Source: CAZFLM01 sp964519955 (GTDB lineage Bacteria > Armatimonadota > Chthonomonadetes > Chthonomonadales > CAJBBX01). From it: 62,079 nt of DNA. The notes under the pieces were generated by a model. It made no database searches. It was not told the DNA's origin and was given only the letters and a program-made list of their open reading frames with translations. The position numbers and the translations under genes were made by a program. Within the stretch, counting starts at the first letter, position 1. Each line of letters begins with the position of its first letter. Of the stretch, positions 45,013 through 53,384 are shown one piece after another. The stretch is from contig CAZFLM010000035.1 in NCBI GenBank assembly GCA_964519955.1, positions 1 through 62,079 of the forward strand, in the 5' to 3' direction.

Positions 45013-46497
45013 GTGAGGCGACGAGATGGCATTGGGAAGGTCCGTCGGTGCAGCCTGCTTGCGGCGATGCTGTTCGTGGTCGCCGCGGCTCCGGGGCTGG
45101 CGTCGGAGATCCTGAAGCCCGCCGGTGTGGCCACGTTCGATGGGAAGACCTGGTCCGGGATGACCATTGGCGAGAGCGTCCTGTCGGACGTGCGGAAGGC
45201 GTACCAGACCGAGCGTCGCGGCAGGGGCGACATCCTGTCCGCCTACACCGATCGCTCGCTCCGCTTCCGATCCGAGAAGGGCTCCGACACGGTGGTGGAG
45301 GCCATCTTCTCGAGCGGCGCGAAGAACGCCCTGCTCTGCGGGTTCCGGGTCGAGTTCAAGTCGGCGGCGCCCACCATCGAAGCGCTCGGCGCCCAGCTCG
45401 GCGAGAAGCCCCAGCGCTGGTATGCGCCGCGGCGCGGCACCGACTGGTGGCATGAGGTCTTCACGCAGCACGGCGTCGTGGCGGTCATGCAGGGCGATGG
45501 TGCGGCGACCCGGATGGCCTATCTGCTGCTTGTGCTGCCCAGCCGCGTCGCGGGTTACGTGAAGGGCCTGTCTTCCGAGCCAACCGACCAAGGCGCCAAC
45601 CCACTCGCGGCAATGGCGGCCTCCTCCGCCACCGACGTTCTCGAGTACGGCTCCGTCCAGGTTACCTACAACGTGAAGGGAACGACGATCAGAGGCCAGG
45701 ACCGCGACCGCCTGGAGTTCGAGCAGCAGATGCGCAGTGCTACCGCGGGCGGCGCGATCCGCTATACGCCGGGCGCAGGTGGCGTCTACCGCCTCACGAT
45801 CACCGTGGAGGCCTACTCCGAGACCGGGGGCATCGTTTCCGCGGACGCCGCCATCGAGGGCAACGTGGGCGGCCGGACGATGACGGCATCCGGCCATCAG
45901 AGCCAGAGCTATACGGGCGCCGCGGTGGGCAGTGCAATGTACACGTACCTGCCCGGCGCGGCGATGCGCGACGCGGAGAAGGACGCCCGCGCGCGCGTTC
46001 GCGGCGAGTTCTCCCCGTCCGGGCTGGCTGCCCGCGCGCTCCAATCCGAGCACCTGCGCCCGGTCAACGTCCTGGCCGCTCCGATATACCGCGAGCACTT
46101 CGTGTACGGTCGCCTCGATACCCGCTTCCAGGGGGCCTACCTGGACGATGCCCGGGCACGGGAGTTGACGGCCTACCTGTCCCGCTTCCTCGAAGCCGAC
46201 CCCCAGGTGTTCGTGCATCGCGAACTGCTCGTGCACGAGGAAGGCGCCCCGGGCACCCTCGTGGTGGACCTGACCCTCAACAACGGCCGCGACGGCGTCA
46301 AGGGGCGCTGCGAGGTCTGGCTTGAGACCACCTATGGCGGGAAGCAGGTCACGATACGGGCTCCGGCTCCACCAGGATACATCGAAGCGATGGCGAGCGG
46401 AGCGCCAGTCCGCGCGTCGAGCACGAAGCCTGAACAGCGCATCGTGCTGGGGTGTCTGCTGTTACTCCTAGCGGAGCTGAGCAGTAAGGCTTCATAG
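45013..46497 (+). CDS. Exported protein of unknown function, first gene of SARP-type unit A
   Basis: A 494-residue protein starting at GTG 45013, with GGAGGGG 5 bp upstream. The signal peptide (VRRCSLLAAMLFVVAAAPGLAS) is followed by a domain with VATFDGKTWSGMTIGESVLS and YTDRSLRFRSEKGSDTVVEA, reminiscent of periplasmic beta-sandwich proteins. Its middle has VQVTYNVKGTTIRGQDRDRL, and its C-terminus a beta region with VVDLTLNNGRDGVKGRCEVW. No family is recognised. It is followed on the same strand by two FlgT-like exported proteins. Confidence 0.7.
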   Translation: MRRRDGIGKVRRCSLLAAMLFVVAAAPGLASEILKPAGVATFDGKTWSGMTIGESVLSDVRKAYQTERRGRGDILSAYTDRSLRFRSEKGSDTVVEAIFSSGAKNALLCGFRVEFKSAAPTIEALGAQLGEKPQRWYAPRRGTDWWHEVFTQHGVVAVMQGDGAATRMAYLLLVLPSRVAGYVKGLSSEPTDQGANPLAAMAASSATDVLEYGSVQVTYNVKGTTIRGQDRDRLEFEQQMRSATAGGAIRYTPGAGGVYRLTITVEAYSETGGIVSADAAIEGNVGGRTMTASGHQSQSYTGAAVGSAMYTYLPGAAMRDAEKDARARVRGEFSPSGLAARALQSEHLRPVNVLAAPIYREHFVYGRLDTRFQGAYLDDARARELTAYLSRFLEADPQVFVHRELLVHEEGAPGTLVVDLTLNNGRDGVKGRCEVWLETTYGGKQVTIRAPAPPGYIEAMASGAPVRASSTKPEQRIVLGCLLLLLAELSSKAS

Positions 46498-46589
46498 AGC
46501 CAGGGGCCGAGGACATGCGGCGGAGCCAACAGGGGCGCCGCGCTGGCGTGTGCGGCCTGGCAGCCCACGATCTACCTGAGGAGATGACG

Positions 46590-48866
46590 ATGCGCCGATG
46601 CATGTGTCGAGCCTGGATGCTCGTTGCCCTGGTCGCGGCGCTCCCCCTTGCGGGGCGGGCTGCGACGGGCGCGGAGACCTTCGTTCGGTGTCTGGCCAAG
46701 AGCCCCAAGGACGTCTACATCATCGTGTCCGGCCCGGACGCGGAGGATGTCGCCAAGGTGCTGCAGTCGGCCATCCTGCAGCACCCCGATCGCGGGGCGA
46801 AGGCAGCGAACGACGTGCCAATCCTGACCATCGCGGAGGCGGAGCAGCGCCGCGCGGCCGACGCCGAGGCGCCGAAGAGGAAGGGTGGGCGGTTCGGCGA
46901 GTGCTCGCTGGTCTTCATGTTCTCGCTGAGCGACCATCCGGCCAGTCTCCCGCCGGGGCTGGCCGCGCTTGCGCCGGGCACGCTCGGCGAGGCGAGCCGC
47001 CGCGTCAGTTCGCTCCGCAGCTCGCAGACGCAGAAGGCGGACGCCGGCCTCGCCTACTCCGTGTGCATGGTCGCTCCGGATCGGAAGCGCCTTGCCGGCT
47101 TGCTGCAGGCGTTCACGAGCCATTCGGCCGGGCACTACTCCGCGCTGCCGTTCTCGGCCGACTTCCCAAGCAACAACGTGGCGGTGTTCAGCAGCGACGA
47201 GCACCGTTCGGCGGCCGAAGGCTGGGGGCGCTCCCTTGCGGCGTCGGTGGGCGCGAAGTCGTGGGACTCCATCGTGTGGCGCCCACTGGCAGAGCGCGCC
47301 AAGATGAAGGACGAGGAACTGGCCGATTGCGACCAGGCCTACTTCATCGATCGATCGCTGCCGCCGGCCGAGCTGCCGGATTCGGTCGCGCAGTTGTCGG
47401 GCGCGCAGCCTCCCAAGGAGACGGCGACGCTGGTGCTCAGGCGCGCCCTGCCCGGGGGCAACCAGATCGCGCTCGTCAGTACGCCCACTGCAGCCCTCCT
47501 CGAAGCTCGCCTCAAGAAGTACCCGCGCTTCGACGCAATCCCCGCTTCTCCCGTCGTCGACGATGTGAAAGACCTGCGCCACATCGGCCGGACGACGCTG
47601 CTCGTCAGCGGCAGCGGGCCGACCTCCGACGAGCGGGAGACCATCCGCCTTCAGTTGGCGAAGGACATGCGCGAGAAGCTGCGGGTGCCGGTGGAGGAGC
47701 GTGGCGACGTTCTGAGGCTCCTGGAGCGCGAGGTAACGCTTCAGGAGCTGCAGGGCGCATCCGACACGGCCGAGCTGCTGCGAAGCAAGGCGCGCCTGCG
47801 CTTCGTGTGGCTCTTCACCGTCACGGACTACCGCGGCTCGACGGACTACAAGTCGGCGGTGCGCGTCCTGTCAACGGATGCGCCGCCGACCTACGACGAA
47901 GCTCACGGCTCCGACGACCCCGAGCCGACCTACTACCACGCCCTGCCGTGGTCCGGGCAGGCCAAGAAGGACAGAGAGAAGCGCGAGAGGGCGGAGTGGG
48001 AGCCGAAGCACGCGGCATGGCTTCGCAGGAAGGCGCTCTACGACGACCAGGTGCGTGCGAACTTCACCTCGCAGTGGGAGCGCGTCGTCAGCCGGCAGAC
48101 GTCGGCCGCGGTACGTGGCATGCTCAGGCTGGTGGACCTGAAGCCGAACTCGGGCGCCGTGGAGGTGATCTGGGAGAAGGAGGCCGGCGGCAGTTCCTCG
48201 AGCCCGGAGGAGAGCCACCAGAGCGATACCGTCACGGTGCGGGGGGTTGGCATGAGGCCCAGCTCGCTGACCACGCCGCCGCGGCAGGACAGTTGCCCCA
48301 GGGAGCTGATGCTCGCGGCCGCAAGATCGGCAGGCGCCTCGGCTCTGAGCGAACTCCAGGCCACCGCCCTGCTTCCCGATGGGTCGGCGCCCCCGGAGCC
48401 CGAGCCACCGGCGCCTGTCGAGGAGGAGAAGAAGGAGCCCTCGCCACCCAAGGAGGAGGCCAAACCGGTTCCGCCCGCATCCGACGATGCCGCCGCGACG
48501 CCCACGCCAACGCCGCAGACCAAGGGGCCGGTGGTGGCGGACGTCGACACGGCGAACGCCGCCATCGTGGTCGCGCTGGCTCCGGGCGACAAGGTTCGCG
48601 TGGGCGACAGCGCCTATGTGCTGGTGGAGAAGAAGATCACCAATCCGCAGAGCGGCGAGGTGCTGGAGGTGCGCGCCGCCGCCCTCGTCAAGCTGCGCGT
48701 CGTCAGGGTCTCGGAGAAGACGGCGGACTGCGTGCCCAGCGTACCGGACGGGCGGGCCAAGCTGGCGAGCGTCAAGGCCGGTATGGCAGTGAAGTGGGAG
48801 GCCGCGCCGAAGCCCAAACCGGCCACGCCATCCGGCAACGGCCGCCGACAGCGGCGCACGAGGTGA
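46590..48866 (+). CDS. Large exported protein with FlgT-like C-terminal domain
   Basis: A 758-residue protein. ATG 46590 has GAGGAG at 6-bp spacing; ATG 46584 would touch it. The signal peptide is MLVALVAALPLAGRAATG-like. Residues 20-620 are unrecognised, with a central RQTSAAVRGMLRLVDLKP region. A Pro/Glu/Lys-rich linker (about 625-675) leads to a C-terminal domain VVALAPGDKVRVGDSAYVLV, then NPQSGEVLEVRAA and LRVVRVSEKTADCVP. That pattern (Gxx-V-xxGDxLxV, P-x-TGEVL, V-xxVxExxAxC) is the FlgT C-terminal / SH3-like domain. Six bases separate it from the next gene. Confidence 0.7.
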   Translation: MRRCMCRAWMLVALVAALPLAGRAATGAETFVRCLAKSPKDVYIIVSGPDAEDVAKVLQSAILQHPDRGAKAANDVPILTIAEAEQRRAADAEAPKRKGGRFGECSLVFMFSLSDHPASLPPGLAALAPGTLGEASRRVSSLRSSQTQKADAGLAYSVCMVAPDRKRLAGLLQAFTSHSAGHYSALPFSADFPSNNVAVFSSDEHRSAAEGWGRSLAASVGAKSWDSIVWRPLAERAKMKDEELADCDQAYFIDRSLPPAELPDSVAQLSGAQPPKETATLVLRRALPGGNQIALVSTPTAALLEARLKKYPRFDAIPASPVVDDVKDLRHIGRTTLLVSGSGPTSDERETIRLQLAKDMREKLRVPVEERGDVLRLLEREVTLQELQGASDTAELLRSKARLRFVWLFTVTDYRGSTDYKSAVRVLSTDAPPTYDEAHGSDDPEPTYYHALPWSGQAKKDREKRERAEWEPKHAAWLRRKALYDDQVRANFTSQWERVVSRQTSAAVRGMLRLVDLKPNSGAVEVIWEKEAGGSSSSPEESHQSDTVTVRGVGMRPSSLTTPPRQDSCPRELMLAAARSAGASALSELQATALLPDGSAPPEPEPPAPVEEEKKEPSPPKEEAKPVPPASDDAAATPTPTPQTKGPVVADVDTANAAIVVALAPGDKVRVGDSAYVLVEKKITNPQSGEVLEVRAAALVKLRVVRVSEKTADCVPSVPDGRAKLASVKAGMAVKWEAAPKPKPATPSGNGRRQRRTR

Positions 48867-48872
48867 GAGACG

Positions 48873-49754
48873 ATGAGGAGAGCGGAGTTGGGCAGGGCAG
48901 TAGTGGTGTGGGCACTCGTGTGCGCGGCGTTCATAGGGGCGCCCGCACGCGCCGTGGGGCAGCAGACTGACGAGGCGAAGGCCCGGCGCTGGCGCGTGAT
49001 CGTGGTCATACAGGAGCAGCACCTGCAGCAGCCGCGCATACCGGACCCGGCCATCGAGACGGCTGTCTGCAAGGCGCTGATCGAGGCCGGGTACAAGGTG
49101 GTCGATCAGGCGCGGGTCGCGGAGTTGCGCTACTCCGAGCAGGTTGACCGCGTGCTGAAGGGTGGACCGTCGACCGCCACCGAGGTGCTGCGCATCGGCA
49201 GGAAGTACGGCGCCGACGTGCTCGTGACGGGGGAGGCCTTCACCCAGGAGGTGAGCCGGACGAACGTGGAAACCGAGCTGGGCGTCGTAGCTCGCATTCG
49301 GTGCCGCGCACGGATTGAGCTGAAGGCCATGCGCGTGGACACCGCGGAGCGCATCTACTCGGACTCGATCCAGAAGACCGGCCCGCCCGAACCCACGGTG
49401 GAGCTATCGAGCAAAGCATGCCTGGAGGAAGCCGGCCGCGCGCTCTGCCCCAGCCTGGTGCGCAAGCTGGATAAGGTCGCGCTGCCATCCAACCGGTTCG
49501 TCGAGCTGCAGGTTCGGGGCATCGGCGGAGCGGCGAGGGCCAAGCAGCTTGAGAGTGCGCTTGCCAAGCTGCCTGGCGTGCTGGAAGTGGCGCCGGACGG
49601 CTTCGAGGCCAACACTTATACGGCCGAGCTGACCGTGAGCGCCGCCACGGCCGGCGACCTGGCCGCCGCACTGGAGACGGCCGCTCCGCTCAAGCCCTTC
49701 CATCTGAAGGTGCAGAGCGCCAGCGGGAGCAAGATCATCGCCAACGCCAGGTGA
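48873..49754 (+). CDS. Exported FlgT/LPP20-like protein
   Basis: A 293-residue exported protein; ATG 48873 lies 6 bp after the previous stop, with GAGGTGAGAG upstream. A signal peptide (VVWALVCAAFIGAPARAVGQ) is followed by a CsgG/FlgT-type core: WRVIVVIQEQHLQQPRIPDP, AVCKALIEAGYKVVDQARVA and IGRKYGADVLVTGEAF. This matches families that bind outer-membrane lipoproteins or build surface structures. A C-terminal repeat region (LESALAKLPGVLEV) resembles ferredoxin-like folds. No flagellar genes are nearby, so a different envelope complex is likely. Confidence 0.75.
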   Translation: MRRAELGRAVVVWALVCAAFIGAPARAVGQQTDEAKARRWRVIVVIQEQHLQQPRIPDPAIETAVCKALIEAGYKVVDQARVAELRYSEQVDRVLKGGPSTATEVLRIGRKYGADVLVTGEAFTQEVSRTNVETELGVVARIRCRARIELKAMRVDTAERIYSDSIQKTGPPEPTVELSSKACLEEAGRALCPSLVRKLDKVALPSNRFVELQVRGIGGAARAKQLESALAKLPGVLEVAPDGFEANTYTAELTVSAATAGDLAAALETAAPLKPFHLKVQSASGSKIIANAR

Positions 49755-49804
49755 CGCGGCGTGCGCGCACCGGTGATGGCCGCGCGCCATGGGGAGCGGA
49801 CGCC

Positions 49805-52800
49805 CTACTGCTGCCTGCGGTCCTTCGCCGGGCGCTGCGCGAGGATGGCCCGTGCCTTTGCCACGTAACCCTCGATCGTTGCCGGATACACCGCCGAGGT
49901 GTTGTCCTTGCTTGCGGTAATGAGCGACTTGCCGTCCGGTGAGTATCGCACCGAGACAACCTGGTCGACATGGCGAGACGCCTGCAGCAGCGGCTCGGGT
50001 TGGGCGGAGCGCTTACCGATCAGGTCGGACGCGCGCCAGACGTACACGCGCGAGTCCGAGCCGGCTGTGGCCAGGCGGTCTCCCGCGCGGTTGAAGCACA
50101 GCGAGAGCACATCGCCGCGGTGGGCCTCAACATCGCCGGCGAGCCGTCCGCTGGCTAGGTCGTAGAAGAACACGTGGCCGGTGCCGTCGGCAGTGGCGAT
50201 GTAGCGGCCGTCGGGCGAGAAGGCGGCGTCGTGCGGCCGCTCGACACTCCCGCTGGGCACAGGGGTGTCTCTTCCGGGGGGCACGTACCGGCGAACCAAC
50301 ACTCCAGTTGCCGCGTCCCACAGGGCCGCGCTGCCGTCGGCACTGGCGCTCAGCACGCGCTTGCCATCTGCGGAGTAGCACAGGCTCACCACAGAGCCCT
50401 TGTGCCCGCTCTGTCGCCACCGCATGTAGCCGGTGCCCAAGTTCCACACAGCTATGCTGCCATACCGTCCTCCGGACACGAGGCACTTGCCGTCGGGTGA
50501 GTAGTTGAGCGACGCGACGGGGCCGCCCTGGCCATCCAGTACCCGGGAGCACTCCGTGTGGTCGCCGGCATGCACATCGGTGCTCCACAGTCTGATCTCT
50601 CCGGAGTCCTCGCAGGTTGCTAGCTGCCGGTCATCTGGGGAGAACGCAGCGCACTTCACCGACGTGGGGCAGATCAGCGAGCCCCCTCTCCCCGGGGCGG
50701 GGCCGTTCAGTCGGGCGTATCCGTCGTCGGACGTGGATACGTACATCCGGCCATCGTGGGAGTAGGTGGCGTAGGTCATCGCCTCGCCTGTGGTCACCGC
50801 AACAACCGGTATCTGCCAGACGCTCACGGTGTGGTCCTCGCTTGCGGTCGCCAGCAGGCTGCCATCCCCGTCGAACCGAGCGCAATAGACCTGGCCGCCG
50901 TGCGCGTTCAGACTGTGGAGCGGCTTCTCGTTTCCGCCGAACGACCATAGCAGGACGCGGCGGTCGCGTCCGGCCGTAGCGATGTAGAAGTCGAACGGCG
51001 AGACGTCGGCGTGCCACACCCAATCTACGTGGCCGGTCAGCCGCTTGTAGAGCTTGTTCGTGCGCCACCACCAGACCCGAACGATGCCGTCCTTGCCTGC
51101 CGATACGACACGCTCGTCCCAGTGGTCGAAAGTTGCCCAGAGCGCGCCGTGCTTGCTCAACTCGGGCGTGGCATGGGCATCATAGGTCGTCAGCAGCGCC
51201 CCCGAAGCCGCGTCCCAGACCTTGACCGTACCGTCCTCACTCGCCGTCGCCAGCAGCTTCCCGGAGTGGGAGTAGACGACCGACCACAGGTAGTTGCGGG
51301 GAAGGTCGCTCTCCCGCTGGGTCAGCACGCGCGTGGTGCGGTGGGCGATGTCGTACAGCATCACGTTGTGCGCCGGTGTTGCGAGGGCGACCGTCTCACC
51401 GTCCGGCGATATCGCGGCGCACTGAACCGCCATTTCCACCCTCGGGATGGCCAGCAAGGGCCTGGTCTGCAGGGCGTCCGGCTTGGTGGCGTCCCAGACG
51501 CTCACGCCCGCCTGGTCGCTCGCGATGAGGATCCGGCGGCCATCGGCGCTGTAGTCCGCGGCGTTGACGACCTGGCTGCGGCCTGTCTTGCCTTGCACAA
51601 CCAGCCTCTGCAGCAGGGAGCCGGTCTCGACCGACCAGATGAAGGCGTACCTGCCCTTGCCCGCTGTGAGCAGACGCCGGCGATCGGGCGAGAAGCAGAG
51701 CGACGTGACCGACGAATCGTGATCGAGTAAGAGCCGTCGGAACACGTCGCGGTTCACCGCCTCGATCAGACCGTTCGCCGCCTTCAGCGGCGGATCGCGA
51801 TGGTCCTTGAGCGCCGGCATGACCGCACGCAGGCCGTAGTCGAGCGCCTCGTACCCCGTCTCGGGCTGCACGGCGAACGCGGAGGCGATCTGGCCGGACA
51901 TGGATCCGATGTACTGGTCGCTGCGGAGCGCGCGCAGCCGCTGAGCGGCTGCCTCGCGGTTGGCGGCCCGCAACTGCCCGGCCGCCGCGGCGGCCCGCCG
52001 CTCAAGGGCCCGGCCATGCGCCGCCGCGTTGGCCACTCGCGCTTGCGCCTGGCCCAATCGGGCCTCGGCGGCCTGGGTCTGCGCGTTCAGCGTGTCGACG
52101 CCCTCGCGGAGGCGGGACGCCTGCTCTTCGAGGCGCCTCGTCTGCGCCGTGACCCGGTTCACCTCGCGGTCGGACTGCGTCGCCCGGCGCGTCTGGGTGA
52201 GTGCTACCACCAGCAGGGCCGCCAGAGTCATCCAGACCGCGGAGGCGCGCGTGTAGCCCCTCACCAGCGCGCGGCGCTGGCGCCGCGCCTCCTCGCCCGG
52301 CGTGTTGGCCCGAACCCACGCCGCGTCGAACACCGCCGCGTAGATGCGGTTGCGTATCGAGAGACAGCCTGCCTGGGTTCGCACGATGCCGGACAACTGC
52401 AGCACATCGGCGCGTACGTCGCCCGTACCGGCTGCGACGCGTGCATGTCGCCGCCGCACTCGGTCATAGAGAGCGAGGATCGAGGCGAGATCGGTCTGCG
52501 GATCGCCGGCAAGGAGGCGAGCGCCGGCGAAGCGCAGGTTGTCGTCTGTCGCGCGCGCATGCCGGCTCAGGAATGCCTGCCCACATGCCTCGTCCACGGC
52601 GCGCGGCGAGAGATCGCGGCCGCTCTCCACGGCCATGCGGCAGAGGCGCTGGGTCAGGTAGGGGTGGCCGCCCGTCCAGAACAGCACCCGCGCAAGGGCT
52701 GCCCTGCCGGCGTCTCCCTCGCCAAGCCCCTCGGCGAGCGGCGCGGCTTCCTCGTGCGTGAAGTCCGTGAGTTCGATGCGCTGGGCTACGTTGAACGGCG

Positions 52801-53383
52801 TGGTGCGGGCGTCGCGGATCAGGTCGGAGGGGGTGGCTACTCCGAGCAGGCAGAAGGTGATGCGGGTGAAGACGGTGTCGTGTGCGCGGCGGTTGTGGCA
52901 CTCTCGGACGGCCGCGAAGAAGCTGTCCACCGCGAATGGCAGGCTCGCCACCGCATCGATCTCGTCGATGAAGACGACCAGGGACGTCTCCGGGACGGCC
53001 AGCACCAGCTCCCGGAGCACGTGGGTCCATCGCTGGGCGAGGCCGAGATTCTGGTGGCTGGTCCAGTGCTGCTCCGCCTCGTCACCCAGGCCCATCTGCT
53101 CGGCGATGGAGTAGAGAAGACCTAGAAACCACTGCTCGGGGGTCACGATCGCGCCATATCCGCTCAGATCGAGCAGCGCGACCCGACGTCCCTCCGACCT
53201 CAGTTGCTGGGCCACGCGCACCATCAATGAGGATTTGCCTACCTGGCGCGTGTCGAGAACGTAGGCGAGCTGTCCTTCATGCAGGCAGTCGAGCAACTGC
53301 CGATCGGCGCGCCGAGGGATGTACGAGGGGGAATCCGGGGACAGGGAGCCCCCAACGGTGAAGAACCGTGTGTCTCTGGGCAT
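49805..53383 (-). CDS. AAA-like ATPase, transmembrane, coiled-coil, 14 WD40 repeats
   Basis: A 1192-residue protein. Residues 1-370 are an AAA-like P-loop domain with Walker A DTRQVGKSS (44-52) and Walker B LVVFIDEID (135-143). A single membrane helix (about 380-397) is followed by a coiled coil (about 405-490, LEEQASRLREGVDTLNAQTQ). Fourteen WD40 units follow (about 565-1165), e.g. LLATASEDGTVKVWD and LLATASEDHTVSVWQ, enough for two seven-bladed propellers. The layout suggests a membrane-anchored sensor: the propellers bind a ligand and the ATPase switches. ATG 53383 is one base after the stop of the upstream regulator gene, so the two are co-translated. Both carry the same AAA type. Confidence 0.9.
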   Translation of the reverse strand: MPRDTRFFTVGGSLSPDSPSYIPRRADRQLLDCLHEGQLAYVLDTRQVGKSSLMVRVAQQLRSEGRRVALLDLSGYGAIVTPEQWFLGLLYSIAEQMGLGDEAEQHWTSHQNLGLAQRWTHVLRELVLAVPETSLVVFIDEIDAVASLPFAVDSFFAAVRECHNRRAHDTVFTRITFCLLGVATPSDLIRDARTTPFNVAQRIELTDFTHEEAAPLAEGLGEGDAGRAALARVLFWTGGHPYLTQRLCRMAVESGRDLSPRAVDEACGQAFLSRHARATDDNLRFAGARLLAGDPQTDLASILALYDRVRRRHARVAAGTGDVRADVLQLSGIVRTQAGCLSIRNRIYAAVFDAAWVRANTPGEEARRQRRALVRGYTRASAVWMTLAALLVVALTQTRRATQSDREVNRVTAQTRRLEEQASRLREGVDTLNAQTQAAEARLGQAQARVANAAAHGRALERRAAAAAGQLRAANREAAAQRLRALRSDQYIGSMSGQIASAFAVQPETGYEALDYGLRAVMPALKDHRDPPLKAANGLIEAVNRDVFRRLLLDHDSSVTSLCFSPDRRRLLTAGKGRYAFIWSVETGSLLQRLVVQGKTGRSQVVNAADYSADGRRILIASDQAGVSVWDATKPDALQTRPLLAIPRVEMAVQCAAISPDGETVALATPAHNVMLYDIAHRTTRVLTQRESDLPRNYLWSVVYSHSGKLLATASEDGTVKVWDAASGALLTTYDAHATPELSKHGALWATFDHWDERVVSAGKDGIVRVWWWRTNKLYKRLTGHVDWVWHADVSPFDFYIATAGRDRRVLLWSFGGNEKPLHSLNAHGGQVYCARFDGDGSLLATASEDHTVSVWQIPVVAVTTGEAMTYATYSHDGRMYVSTSDDGYARLNGPAPGRGGSLICPTSVKCAAFSPDDRQLATCEDSGEIRLWSTDVHAGDHTECSRVLDGQGGPVASLNYSPDGKCLVSGGRYGSIAVWNLGTGYMRWRQSGHKGSVVSLCYSADGKRVLSASADGSAALWDAATGVLVRRYVPPGRDTPVPSGSVERPHDAAFSPDGRYIATADGTGHVFFYDLASGRLAGDVEAHRGDVLSLCFNRAGDRLATAGSDSRVYVWRASDLIGKRSAQPEPLLQASRHVDQVVSVRYSPDGKSLITASKDNTSAVYPATIEGYVAKARAILAQRPAKDRRQQ

Positions 53384-53384
53384 C

